A program made the translations under genes and the position numbers. The notes beneath the pieces were generated by a model. It ran no database searches. It had not been told where the DNA came from and worked only from the letters and a program-made list of their open reading frames with translations. Positions 15,209-23,543 of a stretch of 64,000 nt of DNA are shown piece after piece. Origin of the DNA: a bacterium (lineage in GTDB: Bacteria; Patescibacteria; ABY1; JAGPKW01). The DNA is taken from positions 72,329-136,328 of the forward strand of contig JAJXYN010000012.1 in the NCBI GenBank assembly GCA_021780535.1, read 5' to 3'. How positions within the stretch are numbered: the first letter of the stretch is position 1; each line of letters begins with the position of its first letter.

Positions 15209-16375
15209 ATGAATATAGGTATTTTTACTGAAGCTTATTTCCCACAAATAAGTGGAGTAGCAACTTTGGTTGACGTTTTAGATAAAGAGCTTACTAAACT
15301 CGGTCATAACGTTTATATTTTTACAAATTACTATCCTGATACTATTGATGAAAATAAAAATGTGTTTAGGCTTCCTAGTATTCCTTTTGTTTTTGATAAA
15401 GCTTGTCGTGTTGGTTCTTTCTATTCTCATAAGATAATGAAAGAGATTAAAAAAATAAAACTTGATGTTATTCACACTCATACTGAGTTTTCTATGGGGT
15501 TGTTTGGCAGGATAGTTGCAAAAAAACTTAAAATTCCAATAGTACATACTTATCATACGATGTATGGTGATTGGATAGATAGTTCTATAGGTAAAAATCC
15601 TGTTGGATTTGTTGCCTCAAATATAATATCTGACATTAGTAAGAAACATTGCAATTTTTGTTATAAGATTATTGCCCCAAGTGGAAAAATAAAAGAAGTA
15701 TTAGAAGGTTATGGAATTAAAAAACCAATAGAAATAATTTCTAATGGAGTTAATTTAGAACCTTTTATAAAAGCAAATGAAGAATACGATTTAGAAAAAA
15801 TAAAAAAACTAAAAGAAGAATTGAATATAAATATTAATGATAAGATTTTATTAAATTTAGGAAGACAATCTAAAGAAAAAAGCGTGGATGTTATTGTAAG
15901 ATCTTTACCAGAACTAATAAAAATTAGAAAAGATGTTAAATTTGTTGTGATTGGTGATGGTCCAGGAAAACAAGATTTAGAAAAATTAGTAAAAGATCTA
16001 AATTTAGAAAAGTATGTGATATTTCTAGGAAAAAGACCGAGACAAGATATAGAGAAATTTTATAAAATAGCAGATTTATTTATAACAGCTTCATTGTTTG
16101 AAGTTCAGCCAGTTACCGTTATAGAAGCGATGGCTGCTAAATTGCCGGTAATGGTTAAAAAAGATAAGGCTTTTGAGGGTGTGATTGAAAAGGATGTTAC
16201 TGGATTTGTTTTTGAAAAAGATGAAGAATTGCCTTTGATATTGAACCAAATATTGGATAATAAACTTTTATTAAATACTATTTCTAATAATGCTTTTGAA
16301 AAAATAGGTAATTTTTCTTCTATTAATTTTACAAAAAATGTTGAGAGAGTTTATTTTGAGGCAATAAAAAAATAA
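15209..16375 (+). CDS. Glycosyltransferase family 4
   Basis: A 388-residue GT-B fold enzyme that moves a sugar from a nucleotide donor. N-terminal MNIGIFTEAYFPQISGVATL has the usual acceptor-domain Gly-rich loop, HTHTEFSMG is a typical mid motif, and the donor site has the E-x7-E pair in FEVQPVTVIEAMAAK. It resembles diacylglycerol glucosyltransferase/PimB-like enzymes, so a glycolipid or cell-envelope role is likely, but the acceptor is not readable from sequence. Stands alone. Confidence 0.88.
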   Translation: MNIGIFTEAYFPQISGVATLVDVLDKELTKLGHNVYIFTNYYPDTIDENKNVFRLPSIPFVFDKACRVGSFYSHKIMKEIKKIKLDVIHTHTEFSMGLFGRIVAKKLKIPIVHTYHTMYGDWIDSSIGKNPVGFVASNIISDISKKHCNFCYKIIAPSGKIKEVLEGYGIKKPIEIISNGVNLEPFIKANEEYDLEKIKKLKEELNININDKILLNLGRQSKEKSVDVIVRSLPELIKIRKDVKFVVIGDGPGKQDLEKLVKDLNLEKYVIFLGKRPRQDIEKFYKIADLFITASLFEVQPVTVIEAMAAKLPVMVKKDKAFEGVIEKDVTGFVFEKDEELPLILNQILDNKLLLNTISNNAFEKIGNFSSINFTKNVERVYFEAIKK

Positions 16376-16451
16376 TATTTTTTAATGCTTCTTCTTTTAA
16401 AATTAACAATTAAATATTATAATACTTAAATAACAAATTAATTAAAAAATT

Positions 16452-17069
16452 ATGAACAAGAAATTATTATTACTTTCTTTGATTATTCCGGTTATATTTA
16501 TGGCTGGATGTACTAATAGTAATAATACAAATAATTCTAATAATAAAATAACTAACGAGAAGATGATACAACAACAAGATGTTAAAAATTCTATGGTTAC
16601 TATAAATACAAATATGGGTGCTATTGGTCTTGAATTATATGCAAAAGATGCTCCAAATACCGTTGCTAATTTTATAAAACTTGCGAAATCTGGTTTTTAT
16701 GATGGTGTTAAATTTCATAGAGTTATTGAAGGTTTTATGATACAAGGTGGCGATCCTTTGACAAAAGATAATTCTAAAAAATCTTCTTGGGGTACTGGTG
16801 GTCCTGGATATAAGTTTAATGATGAAATTAATTCACACTTATTATTAAAGGGTGCTTTAGCTATGGCAAATTCTGGTGCTAATACTAACGGTAGTCAATT
16901 TTTTATAGTTACAGCTGATTCTACTCCTTGGCTTGATGGTAAACATACTGTTTTTGGTAATGTTACAAGCGGAATGGATGTTGTTATGAATATTGAAAAA
17001 GTAAAAACAGATAGTAACGACAGGCCATTGTCAGATGTGACAATAAATAGTATAAAGATAAATGAATAA
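16452..17069 (+). CDS. Cyclophilin-type peptidyl-prolyl isomerase lipoprotein
   Basis: A 205-residue protein with a lipoprotein signal (LSLIIPVIFMAGC, Cys at about residue 20), an Asn-rich linker, then a cyclophilin domain from about residue 45. Motifs include FHRVIEGFMIQGGDP, GANTNGSQFFIVTA and LDGKHTVFG, containing the catalytic Arg and the substrate-binding Gln/Phe. It should speed proline isomerisation of exported proteins at the outer face of the membrane. Sixteen bases before asnS, possibly co-transcribed. Confidence 0.93.
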   Translation: MNKKLLLLSLIIPVIFMAGCTNSNNTNNSNNKITNEKMIQQQDVKNSMVTINTNMGAIGLELYAKDAPNTVANFIKLAKSGFYDGVKFHRVIEGFMIQGGDPLTKDNSKKSSWGTGGPGYKFNDEINSHLLLKGALAMANSGANTNGSQFFIVTADSTPWLDGKHTVFGNVTSGMDVVMNIEKVKTDSNDRPLSDVTINSIKINE

Positions 17070-17085
17070 ATTTTAAATTAAAAAT

Positions 17086-18375
17086 ATGGTTTCTATTAAA
17101 GATATTCCTAGTTTTTTAGGTAAAGAGGTTTCTATTGCTGGTTGGGTCTCTAATTTTAGATCTTCTGGCAAAATCATGTTCTTACAATTACGTGATGGTT
17201 CTGGCTTTATGCAGGCTGTTGCACAAAAATCTTCTTTTTCTGAAGAAGAATGGTTGAATTTAGAAAAAATTAATCAAGAAGCTAGTATTGAACTTACTGG
17301 TATTGTTAAGGAAAATACTAGAGATACATTTGGTTTTGAACTTTCTGTTTCTAAGTTTTCTATTTTAAATTATTCTAATGAAGATTATCCTATATCAAAT
17401 AAGGATCATGGTGTTGATTTTCTTATGGATCATAGACATCTTTGGCTTAGATCTAAAAGACAATGGGCAATTCTTAGAATTAGAAATACTATAATAAATG
17501 CTACTTATGAATTTTTTAACAAAGAAGGATTTATTAAAATAGATTCTCCTATATTAACTGGAAATGCATGTGAGGGTACTACGGAACTTTTTGAATTAGA
17601 TTATTTTGATAGACCAGCTTATTTATCTCAATCTGGACAATTATACCTTGAAGCTGCTATTTTTGGTTTTGGTAAATGTTTTGATTTTGGGCCAGTATTT
17701 AGAGCTGAAAAATCAAAAACAAGAAGACATCTTACAGAATTTTGGATGATGGATGCTGAAATGGCTTTTCATGATTATATTGATAATATGAGAGTGCAAG
17801 AAAGTTTAATTTGTTTTATATTAGAGAAAGTTTTGAAAGATAATAGAAATGAGTTGCAAATATTAGAAAGAAATGTTGAAATTTTAGAAAAGGTTAAAGC
17901 CCCATTTATAATTAAAACTCATAAAGATGTTGTAAAAGAACTACAAGAAATGGGTTCTGATATTAAAGAAGATGATGATATGGGAGCTGATGATGAAACT
18001 ATGCTTACTAAAAAATATGATAAACCTATATTTGTTACAAAATATCCTAAAACGGTTAAAGCTTTTTATATGAAAGAAGATCCAGAAGATTCATCTCGTG
18101 TTCTTTGTTCTGATTTACTTGCTCCAGAGGGGTATGGTGAAATTATTGGTGGAAGTCAAAGAGAAGATGATTATGATAAATTGATTTCTAGAATAAAAGA
18201 TCATAAGTTAGATCCAAAAACATTTGAATGGTATTTGGATTTGAGAAAATATGGATCTGTACCACATTCTGGTTTTGGATATGGACTTGAAAGAATAGTA
18301 ACTTGGATTTGTGGACTTGAACATGTTAGAGAGTCTATTCCATTTGCTAGAACTATCCAGCGTTTAGAACCATAG
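17086..18375 (+). CDS. asnS: Asparaginyl-tRNA synthetase
   Basis: Class II aminoacyl-tRNA synthetase, 429 residues as usual for AsnRS. An N-terminal OB-fold anticodon-binding domain (SIAGWVSNFRSSGKIMFLQL) precedes the catalytic domain. Motif 2 is RAEKSKTRRHLTEFWMMDAE and motif 3 is GFGYGLERIVTWICG. The HLTEFWMMDAE form and the ending SIPFARTIQRLEP fit AsnRS better than AspRS, although a non-discriminating AspRS cannot be fully excluded. It charges tRNA-Asn with Asn. Confidence 0.88.
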   Translation: MVSIKDIPSFLGKEVSIAGWVSNFRSSGKIMFLQLRDGSGFMQAVAQKSSFSEEEWLNLEKINQEASIELTGIVKENTRDTFGFELSVSKFSILNYSNEDYPISNKDHGVDFLMDHRHLWLRSKRQWAILRIRNTIINATYEFFNKEGFIKIDSPILTGNACEGTTELFELDYFDRPAYLSQSGQLYLEAAIFGFGKCFDFGPVFRAEKSKTRRHLTEFWMMDAEMAFHDYIDNMRVQESLICFILEKVLKDNRNELQILERNVEILEKVKAPFIIKTHKDVVKELQEMGSDIKEDDDMGADDETMLTKKYDKPIFVTKYPKTVKAFYMKEDPEDSSRVLCSDLLAPEGYGEIIGGSQREDDYDKLISRIKDHKLDPKTFEWYLDLRKYGSVPHSGFGYGLERIVTWICGLEHVRESIPFARTIQRLEP

Positions 18376-18484
18376 AACAAAATTAAAAATTGAAAAACTG
18401 AAAAATTCAAAACAATTTTAAATACTAAATTTTAAATTTTAAAACAAAATACAAATAATAGGTAGCGTTTTAAGATTTGGTCAG

Positions 18485-18514
18485 TTGACACTAGGGAGAA
18501 TTTTATGATACAAT
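18485..18514 (+). promoter_or_regulatory. Promoter of the ribosomal protein operon
   Basis: Perfect TTGACA (18485-18490), 18 bases, TACAAT (18509-18514), about 70 bases upstream of infA. Confidence 0.75.
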
Positions 18515-18583
18515 TTTGAGAATGCTTATTACATTACGACGTGAATTTTTAATTAACCATAAATTATACTAATCTAAAAATAA

Positions 18584-18799
18584 ATGAGTTCAGGCGATTT
18601 TATTGAGGTTGATGGGGTAATAACTGAATTATTGCCAGCTACAACTTTTAGGGTGAAATTACCAGATGGGAGAGAAATCATAGCTTATCTATGTGGTAAA
18701 ATGAGGAAAAATAATATAAAATTAATAGTAGGTGATAAAGTAAAATTAGAAATTAGTCCTTATGATTTAGAAAAAGGAAGAATTGTCTATAGAGCCTAA
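18584..18799 (+). CDS. infA: Translation initiation factor IF-1
   Basis: A 71-residue OB-fold protein covering the whole IF-1 length: IEVDGVITELLPATTFRVKL, then GREIIAYLCGKMRKNNIKL and GDKVKLEISPYDLEKGRIVY. Binds the 30S A site during initiation. First gene of the ribosomal operon, on an A/T-rich leader without SD. In position it corresponds to the infA-rpmJ-rpsM junction of many bacteria. Confidence 0.96.
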   Translation: MSSGDFIEVDGVITELLPATTFRVKLPDGREIIAYLCGKMRKNNIKLIVGDKVKLEISPYDLEKGRIVYRA

Positions 18800-18889
18800 A
18801 ATTAAGCAAATATGTTTATTAACATATTGATTTATTTTTAAATTAATGTATAATTTTGTTTTATTGAATTGATAATTAAATAAAAAACT

Positions 18890-19006
18890 ATGAAAGTTAG
18901 AGCTTCTGTGAAAAAAATATGTAAAGATTGTAGAGTTATCCGTAGAGAGGGTCGTGTTTGGGTTGTTTGTAGTAAAAATGCAAAACATAAACAAAGACAA
19001 GGATAG
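18890..19006 (+). CDS. rpmJ: 50S ribosomal protein L36 (bL36)
   Basis: A 38-codon frame starting ATG 18890 (MKVRASVKKICKDCRVIRRE), the usual L36 length. The zinc ligands are C11, C14, C27 and H33. Sits between infA and rpsM as expected. Confidence 0.95.
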   Translation: MKVRASVKKICKDCRVIRREGRVWVVCSKNAKHKQRQG

Positions 19007-19010
19007 AATT

Positions 19011-19041
19011 TAGTGCCTAGTGCCTAGTGCCTGGTACCTAG
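19011..19041 (+). repeat. Short tandem repeat TAGTGCC
   Basis: TAGTGCC three times followed by the degenerate copies TGGTACC/TAGTA, in the rpmJ-rpsM gap. Confidence 0.75.
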
Positions 19042-19075
19042 TAAATGAAGACTAAATAAAGTAATAATTAAAAGT

Positions 19076-19459
19076 ATGATTCGTATTTCAGGTATAATTT
19101 TACCAAACAATAAAAGAATAGAAGTTGCTCTTACCTATCTTTATGGTATTGGGCCTACAAGATCTAAACAAATTTTAGCTGAATGTAATATTGATCCAAA
19201 TCTTAGAGTTAAAGATGCTACAGAAGATCAAGCTAATGTTATTAGAGTTGCTACAACAAAATTTAAAGTTGAAGGCGATCTTAAAAAAGATATTTCAAGA
19301 AATATAAATTTAATGAAAGAAATTGGTTGTTATAAAGGATCAAGACATGCTAAAAGATTACCAGTAAGAGGTCAAAGAACGAAAACTAATTCTAGAACTG
19401 TTAGAGGTAATAAGAGAGGTAGTGCTGGAAGTGGAAGAGTGGCTGCTGTAAAAAAGTAA
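19076..19459 (+). CDS. rpsM: 30S ribosomal protein S13 (uS13)
   Basis: 127 residues. Start MIRISGIILPNNKRIEVALT and helix-two-turn-helix LYGIGPTRSKQI are standard. The C-terminal RHAKRLPVRGQRTKTNSRT is the basic tail that reaches tRNA and S19 in the head of the small subunit. Standard order before rpsK. No SD. Confidence 0.97.
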   Translation: MIRISGIILPNNKRIEVALTYLYGIGPTRSKQILAECNIDPNLRVKDATEDQANVIRVATTKFKVEGDLKKDISRNINLMKEIGCYKGSRHAKRLPVRGQRTKTNSRTVRGNKRGSAGSGRVAAVKK

Positions 19460-19490
19460 TTTAAAATAATTAACGTCTATACAAAATAAA

Positions 19491-19937
19491 ATGGCTGAAA
19501 AAGAAACAAAAAAAGTTGAAGCTAAAACATCTGCTTCAAAAAAACCTGTATCATCTACAAAGAAAGGTACTAAAAAAAGAGCTATAAAATTTATTAAAAA
19601 AGGTGTTGCTCATATTAACGCAACTTATAATAATACTATAATATCTATTTCTGATATGAATGGTAATGTTATAGCTTGGTCTTCTGCTGGAATAAATGGA
19701 TTTAAAGGGCCAAAAAAGGCTACTCCATTTGCTGCTTCTATAATAGTTGAAGATGTTTGTAATAAAGTAAAAAATTTTGGTCTTGAGGAAGTTAATGTTT
19801 TTATTAAAGGCGTTGGACTTGGAAGAGATGCTGCTGTGAGAGCTTTTAATGCTAATGGTATTAATGTTACAAGTATTAAAGATATAACTCCAGTTCCTCA
19901 TAATGGTTGTAGAAAACCAAAACCAAGAAGAGTATAA
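19491..19937 (+). CDS. rpsK: 30S ribosomal protein S11 (uS11)
   Basis: 148 residues, longer than usual because of a Lys/Ala/Thr-rich N-terminal extension of about 25-30 residues (AEKETKKVEAKTSASKKPV). The conserved body follows: GVAHINATYNNTIISISD, GINGFKGPKKATPFAA and the ending PVPHNGCRKPKPRRV. Part of the 30S platform. Confidence 0.97.
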   Translation: MAEKETKKVEAKTSASKKPVSSTKKGTKKRAIKFIKKGVAHINATYNNTIISISDMNGNVIAWSSAGINGFKGPKKATPFAASIIVEDVCNKVKNFGLEEVNVFIKGVGLGRDAAVRAFNANGINVTSIKDITPVPHNGCRKPKPRRV

Positions 19938-19967
19938 TAAAGAAGAATTAAATTAATTATAAATAAT

Positions 19968-20564
19968 ATGGCGAATAAAATAGCTGCAAAAAAGACAAGA
20001 AGATTATTTGGGAAAAAAGGAAGCAAATCAGAAAGATTAAAAGCTGAAAGTGGCATCGTTAAAAGAGAATCAAAAAAAAGACTTACAGATTATGGTGAAC
20101 GTTTTAAAGCTAAACAAGACTGTAAAAAAATTTATGGTTTAACAGAAAAATCTTTTAAAAAGTATTTTGATTTTGCTCAAAAATCTTCAGCTAATACAGA
20201 AGATATGTTTTTGATTTTGATTGAAAAAAGATTAGATAATACTGTTTTTGCGACTGGATTTTTTAAGACAAGAGCTATGGCAAGACAAGTTGTGTCTCAT
20301 GGTCATGTTTTGGTAAATGGTAGAAAACTTGATATTCCTTCTGCTCAAGTAAAAATTGGTGAAGTTATAACTTTAAAAATAACTGAAAAATTACAAAAAA
20401 AATTAGAAGACGAATTTAAAATGGATAAAAAAGAAATCAAATCAGCTGACCATGTTTATTTTGAACCGTCAAAAATGGAAGCAAAAATTTTGAGAGATCC
20501 AGATGTAACTCCAATGAAAGAATTAGTAAATACTAGATTAATAGTAGAGTATTATTCAAGATAA
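19968..20564 (+). CDS. rpsD: 30S ribosomal protein S4 (uS4)
   Basis: 198 residues, slightly short of the usual 200-208. The C-terminal S4 RNA-binding domain is clear (RLDNTVFATGFFKTRAMARQ, then VSHGHVLVNGRKLDIPS). The N-terminal zinc-type cysteine cluster of some S4 proteins is absent. A primary 16S binder nucleating 30S assembly. Between rpsK and rpoA as expected. Confidence 0.96.
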   Translation: MANKIAAKKTRRLFGKKGSKSERLKAESGIVKRESKKRLTDYGERFKAKQDCKKIYGLTEKSFKKYFDFAQKSSANTEDMFLILIEKRLDNTVFATGFFKTRAMARQVVSHGHVLVNGRKLDIPSAQVKIGEVITLKITEKLQKKLEDEFKMDKKEIKSADHVYFEPSKMEAKILRDPDVTPMKELVNTRLIVEYYSR

Positions 20565-20610
20565 TAATATTATAAAATAACTATTTAAAAAAGATTTAAT
20601 ATAATAAAAC

Positions 20611-21468
20611 ATGGAAAACAACATCCTATTGCCAGAGAAATTTCAAATTATAGAAGACAAAAACAGTTTATATTCTTTGGACTTGGTAATGGAACCTTTT
20701 CAATCTGGCTATGGCTTAACAATTGGTAATGCTTTAAGAAGAATATTACTTTCTTCTTTAGAAGGTTCATCTGTATTTGCTATAAAGATAAAAGGAGTAA
20801 AACATGAATTTGACACATTGTCTGGGGTTAAGGAAGATATGATAGAAATTATTATTAACACAAAAAACCTTGTTGTAAAATCATTTGCAAACGAACCTGT
20901 TGTTCTTGAAATAAAGAAAAAAGGTAAAGGTGAGGTTTTTGCTTCTGATATAAAAGCTAATGCGGATGTTGAGATTTTAAACCCAAATTTAAAAATAGCA
21001 ACAATTACTGATTCTAGCACTGAAATAGATATAAAACTTTGGGTGAAAAAAGGGTATGGATTTTATCCAACCGAAGAAAGAAAAGAAGTTATAGATGAAG
21101 TTGGTGTTATCGCTATAGATGCTTTGTTCAGCCCAGTTGTGAATGCAAACTTTAAAGTTGAAAAAACTAGAGTTGGAGATATGGTTGATTTGGATAGAAT
21201 TATTTTGTCTTTAAAAACAAATGGTTCTATTGGCCCAAGAAAAGCTATATTTGATTCATTGGATATTTTAATGAAAAATTTAGAATTAATTAAAAACAAT
21301 ATCAACATTAATGATGACAAAGATGTTTTAGTTAGTTCTAAGAAAGTTGATCAAACTTCTGTAAAAAAAGAAAAATCTGAATCAAAAAAAGAAGAAAAGA
21401 AAACAATAAAAAAAACAACAGCCAAAAAAGAAGAACCTGCTGCAAAGAAGGCTAAAACTAAGAAATAG
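20611..21468 (+). CDS. rpoA: RNA polymerase subunit alpha lacking the C-terminal domain
   Basis: 285 residues. Residues 1-230 are the alpha N-terminal domain used to assemble core polymerase (GYGLTIGNALRRILLSSLEG, FDTLSGVKEDMIEI, and GPRKAIFDSLDIL near the end). The family normally continues with a linker and a helix-hairpin-helix C-terminal domain for UP-element and activator contact. Here only a Lys/Glu/Ser tail follows (residues 240-285, ending PAAKKAKTKK). The frame is intact and rplQ starts 15 bases later, so this is not a frameshift in the window. Activation through the alpha C-terminal domain would be impossible. Confidence 0.95.
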   Translation: MENNILLPEKFQIIEDKNSLYSLDLVMEPFQSGYGLTIGNALRRILLSSLEGSSVFAIKIKGVKHEFDTLSGVKEDMIEIIINTKNLVVKSFANEPVVLEIKKKGKGEVFASDIKANADVEILNPNLKIATITDSSTEIDIKLWVKKGYGFYPTEERKEVIDEVGVIAIDALFSPVVNANFKVEKTRVGDMVDLDRIILSLKTNGSIGPRKAIFDSLDILMKNLELIKNNININDDKDVLVSSKKVDQTSVKKEKSESKKEEKKTIKKTTAKKEEPAAKKAKTKK

Positions 21469-21483
21469 TTAATTTATTTTGAA

Positions 21484-21981
21484 ATGAGACATAAGAATAA
21501 TAATAAAATTTTAGGTAGAGAAAAAGGACCAAGAAATTCATTATATAGAGCTACAGCCACTAATTTATTTATTGCTGAATCTATAAAAACAACATTAGCT
21601 AAAGCTAAAGCTATTAGACCTTATACTGAAAAACTTATAACTAAAGCTAAAAGTGGTACATTGCATGATGTTAGAGAAGTTGTAAAAGAGATTCATGATA
21701 AAGATGTTGTTAAAAAATTATTTGGTGATATAGCCAAGAGGTTCACAAAAAGAAATGGCGGCTATACAAGAATAATTAAAACTGGACCAAGAATAAATGA
21801 TGGTGCAGAAATGGCAATATTTGAATTAGTTGAGAAAGTAGAAAAAGTAAAGCCAACAAAAGAAATTAAAAAAGCTGAAAAGAAGGCTGAAAAAGTTGGA
21901 AATACTGCAAGAAAAGTAGAAAAGAAAGCTGCTTTTAAGACTAAGAAGGCTACAACTAAAAAAGAAGAAGTTGGTTCTTAA
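21484..21981 (+). CDS. rplQ: 50S ribosomal protein L17 (bL17)
   Basis: 165 residues. The conserved body starts at MRHKNNNKILGREKGPRNSL and includes a KRNGGYTRIIKTGPRINDGA motif. About 45 extra residues of Lys/Ala-rich tail follow (ending TKKATTKKEEVGS), beyond the usual 115-130 length. Near the exit tunnel of the large subunit. No SD in the leader. Confidence 0.96.
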   Translation: MRHKNNNKILGREKGPRNSLYRATATNLFIAESIKTTLAKAKAIRPYTEKLITKAKSGTLHDVREVVKEIHDKDVVKKLFGDIAKRFTKRNGGYTRIIKTGPRINDGAEMAIFELVEKVEKVKPTKEIKKAEKKAEKVGNTARKVEKKAAFKTKKATTKKEEVGS

Positions 21982-22062
21982 TTATTTAAAAGTTCCTAAT
22001 GCCAAGTTCCAAGTTGAATGAGGTTTGTGGAAGATTAGAATATTAATGTTTATTTAAAAAAT

Positions 22063-22407
22063 ATGATAGAAAGAAAAATACAAAAAATTGATGCGACTGA
22101 TGTTTCTTTTGGAAGATTAGCTACTAAAGTGGCAAATATTTTGAGAGGAAAGATAAAAATTGATTACACTCCTCATATAGATAATGGTGATTTTGTTATT
22201 GTTGAAAATTTAAATTCAGTTAAAATAACTGGAGACAAAATGAACCAAAGAGAATATATCAACCATTCTGGTTGGATTGGTGGATTAAGAAAGAGATTAA
22301 TGAAGGATGTTTCAAAAGAGGAAGCTTTTAAAATAGCGGTTTTTGAAATGTTACCAAATAACAAGACTAGAAAAGCTGTTATGAAGAGATTAAGTTTTAA
22401 AAACTAA
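22063..22407 (+). CDS. rplM: 50S ribosomal protein L13 (uL13)
   Basis: 114 residues, short for the family (about 140). Motifs DATDVSFGRLATKVANILRG, YINHSGWIGGLRKR and FEMLPNNKTRKAVMKRL are all in order, with the C-terminal extension missing. Paired with rpsI as in most bacteria, ten bases apart. Confidence 0.95.
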   Translation: MIERKIQKIDATDVSFGRLATKVANILRGKIKIDYTPHIDNGDFVIVENLNSVKITGDKMNQREYINHSGWIGGLRKRLMKDVSKEEAFKIAVFEMLPNNKTRKAVMKRLSFKN

Positions 22408-22416
22408 AAAACTGAT

Positions 22417-22854
22417 ATGCAAAAACAAGAAATTAAAAAACAAGATAAGAAAGAGATAAAATTTCCGGAAGGAAAATATCTTTATGCTGTTGGTAGAAGA
22501 AAATCTGCTATAGCTCAAGTTAGACTTTATAGTGGAAGAGGAAAATCTATTGTTAATGGAGTTGAGGCTGAAAAATATTTTGCAACTCCACTTATTAATA
22601 AAATGATTGAACCTTTGAAGCAAGTTTCAAAAGAAGGTGAATATGATGTTTATGTTAAAGTTGTTGGTGGTGGAACAAATGGGCAATCAGAGGCTATTAG
22701 ACACGGAGTTTCAAGAGCAATATCAGAAGGTGATAAAGCTATTAGAACTACATTGAAGAAGTTAGGATTTTTAACTAGGGATCCTAGAGTAGTTGAAAGA
22801 AAGAAACCAGGTTTGAAGAAAGCTAGAAGAGCTCCTCAATGGGCAAAGCGTTAA
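22417..22854 (+). CDS. rpsI: 30S ribosomal protein S9 (uS9)
   Basis: 145 residues. The body has YAVGRRKSAIAQVRLYSGRG and GQSEAIRHGVSRAIS, and the tail KKARRAPQWAKR reaches the P-site tRNA. The last two codons are AAG CGT. The other Arg codons I checked in this gene are AGA, and the same final residues coded as AAA AGA occur at 40045-40062. This fits replacement of the gene's 3' end by an integrating element that restores the protein. Confidence 0.96.
   Translation: MQKQEIKKQDKKEIKFPEGKYLYAVGRRKSAIAQVRLYSGRGKSIVNGVEAEKYFATPLINKMIEPLKQVSKEGEYDVYVKVVGGGTNGQSEAIRHGVSRAISEGDKAIRTTLKKLGFLTRDPRVVERKKPGLKKARRAPQWAKR
22837..22847. repeat. Candidate attL core in rpsI
   Basis: CAATGGGCAAA, identical to 40045-40055; flanked by CC-T and followed by GCGTTAA here. 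Confidence 0.6.
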
Positions 22855-22919
22855 GCTTTGGCACCACAATTGGGAATATATCCCAAATTTATGCATTTTT
22901 CTAAAATCATATTTAAAAG

Positions 22920-22951
22920 GGACGTTCATTATTGTTATGAACGTCTTTTTT
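22920..22951 (+). terminator. Terminator after rpsI
   Basis: Perfect nine-base stem GACGTTCAT/ATGAACGTC followed by TTTTTT. Confidence 0.9.
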
Positions 22952-22955
22952 GTTC

Positions 22956-23024
22956 CTCATGTGATTTTATCGGTGATAGATTAGTTACGTCATTACTTTT
23001 CTATCCCCGATAAAATCACACGAG
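22956..23024. repeat. Imperfect 24-bp inverted repeat
   Basis: Arms at 22956-22979 and 23001-23024 (CTCATGTGATTTTATCGG... and its complement) match at 22 of 24 positions around a 21-base loop. It lies just inside the left end of the element, between two hairpins with T-rich tails. Could be an integrase arm site, a replication origin or a structured RNA. In the rest of 22855-23185 I see only another terminator-like hairpin (AAAGAC/GGTCTTT, about 23044-23083). Confidence 0.7.
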
Positions 23025-23185
23025 GCGATAATAGATTGCCTCCGATAAAGACTTTTTAAACTTATAAAGGTCTTTATTTTTTTAATAATCAAAATAGGAT
23101 TTAAAAAATCTTATAGAAAGGAATAAATTTAAATAAAAAATTAAATAAAAAGTCAGTAATCTCTTATAAATTAACTAATTAAATA

Positions 23186-23335
23186 ATGAATAATGAAAAT
23201 AATCTAAAAAGTTATATATTTTATTCTAATTGGAAAAAGAATAAAACTATTTTTAGAAAAATAAAAATAAAATTAATAGTTCTTTTTTATAGAATAAAAA
23301 GAAATTTTTTTAATAAATTAATCAAAACAACATGA
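23186..23335 (+). CDS. Small basic protein, 49 aa, overlapping the next start
   Basis: ATG 23186 opens MNNENNLKSYIFYSNWKKNK, very rich in Lys, Ile, Phe and Arg. Its stop overlaps the next gene's start in the classic ATGA arrangement (23332-23335), which supports both as translated and coupled. No domain recognised. First gene of the phage-like stretch. Confidence 0.5.
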   Translation: MNNENNLKSYIFYSNWKKNKTIFRKIKIKLIVLFYRIKRNFFNKLIKTT

Positions 23336-23526
23336 ATATAAAATTTATAAGCTCTATATTAGAGTCTTTTTCTGATATCTTAGACGGTGATTTTTTGGTA
23401 GATGATAACTTTATTTTTATAGAAAAGCAGTTATCAAATGAAGAAAATAAAAGTGTTTTATTTAAATTTGATCATGAGGGTAAACTCATAGAGACAAGAG
23501 TAAAAGATTTTAAGGAAATTTACTAA
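23332..23526 (+). CDS. Hypothetical protein, 64 aa
   Basis: Starts MNIKFISSILESFSDILDGD, acidic, with a strand-rich middle (DFLVDDNFIFIEKQL) and C-terminus (LFKFDHEGKLIETRVKDF). Overlaps the 49-aa gene by four bases and precedes the replisome-organiser-like gene by 17. Function unknown. Confidence 0.55.
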   Translation: MNIKFISSILESFSDILDGDFLVDDNFIFIEKQLSNEENKSVLFKFDHEGKLIETRVKDFKEIY

Positions 23527-23543
23527 ATAATTAGATATTTATA

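Noticed and set aside
19551..19901. Long antisense frames opposite rpsK, rpoA and other ribosomal genes
   Set aside because: Low-complexity Ser/Phe/Asn/Ile translations typical of the reverse strand of A/T-rich conserved genes.
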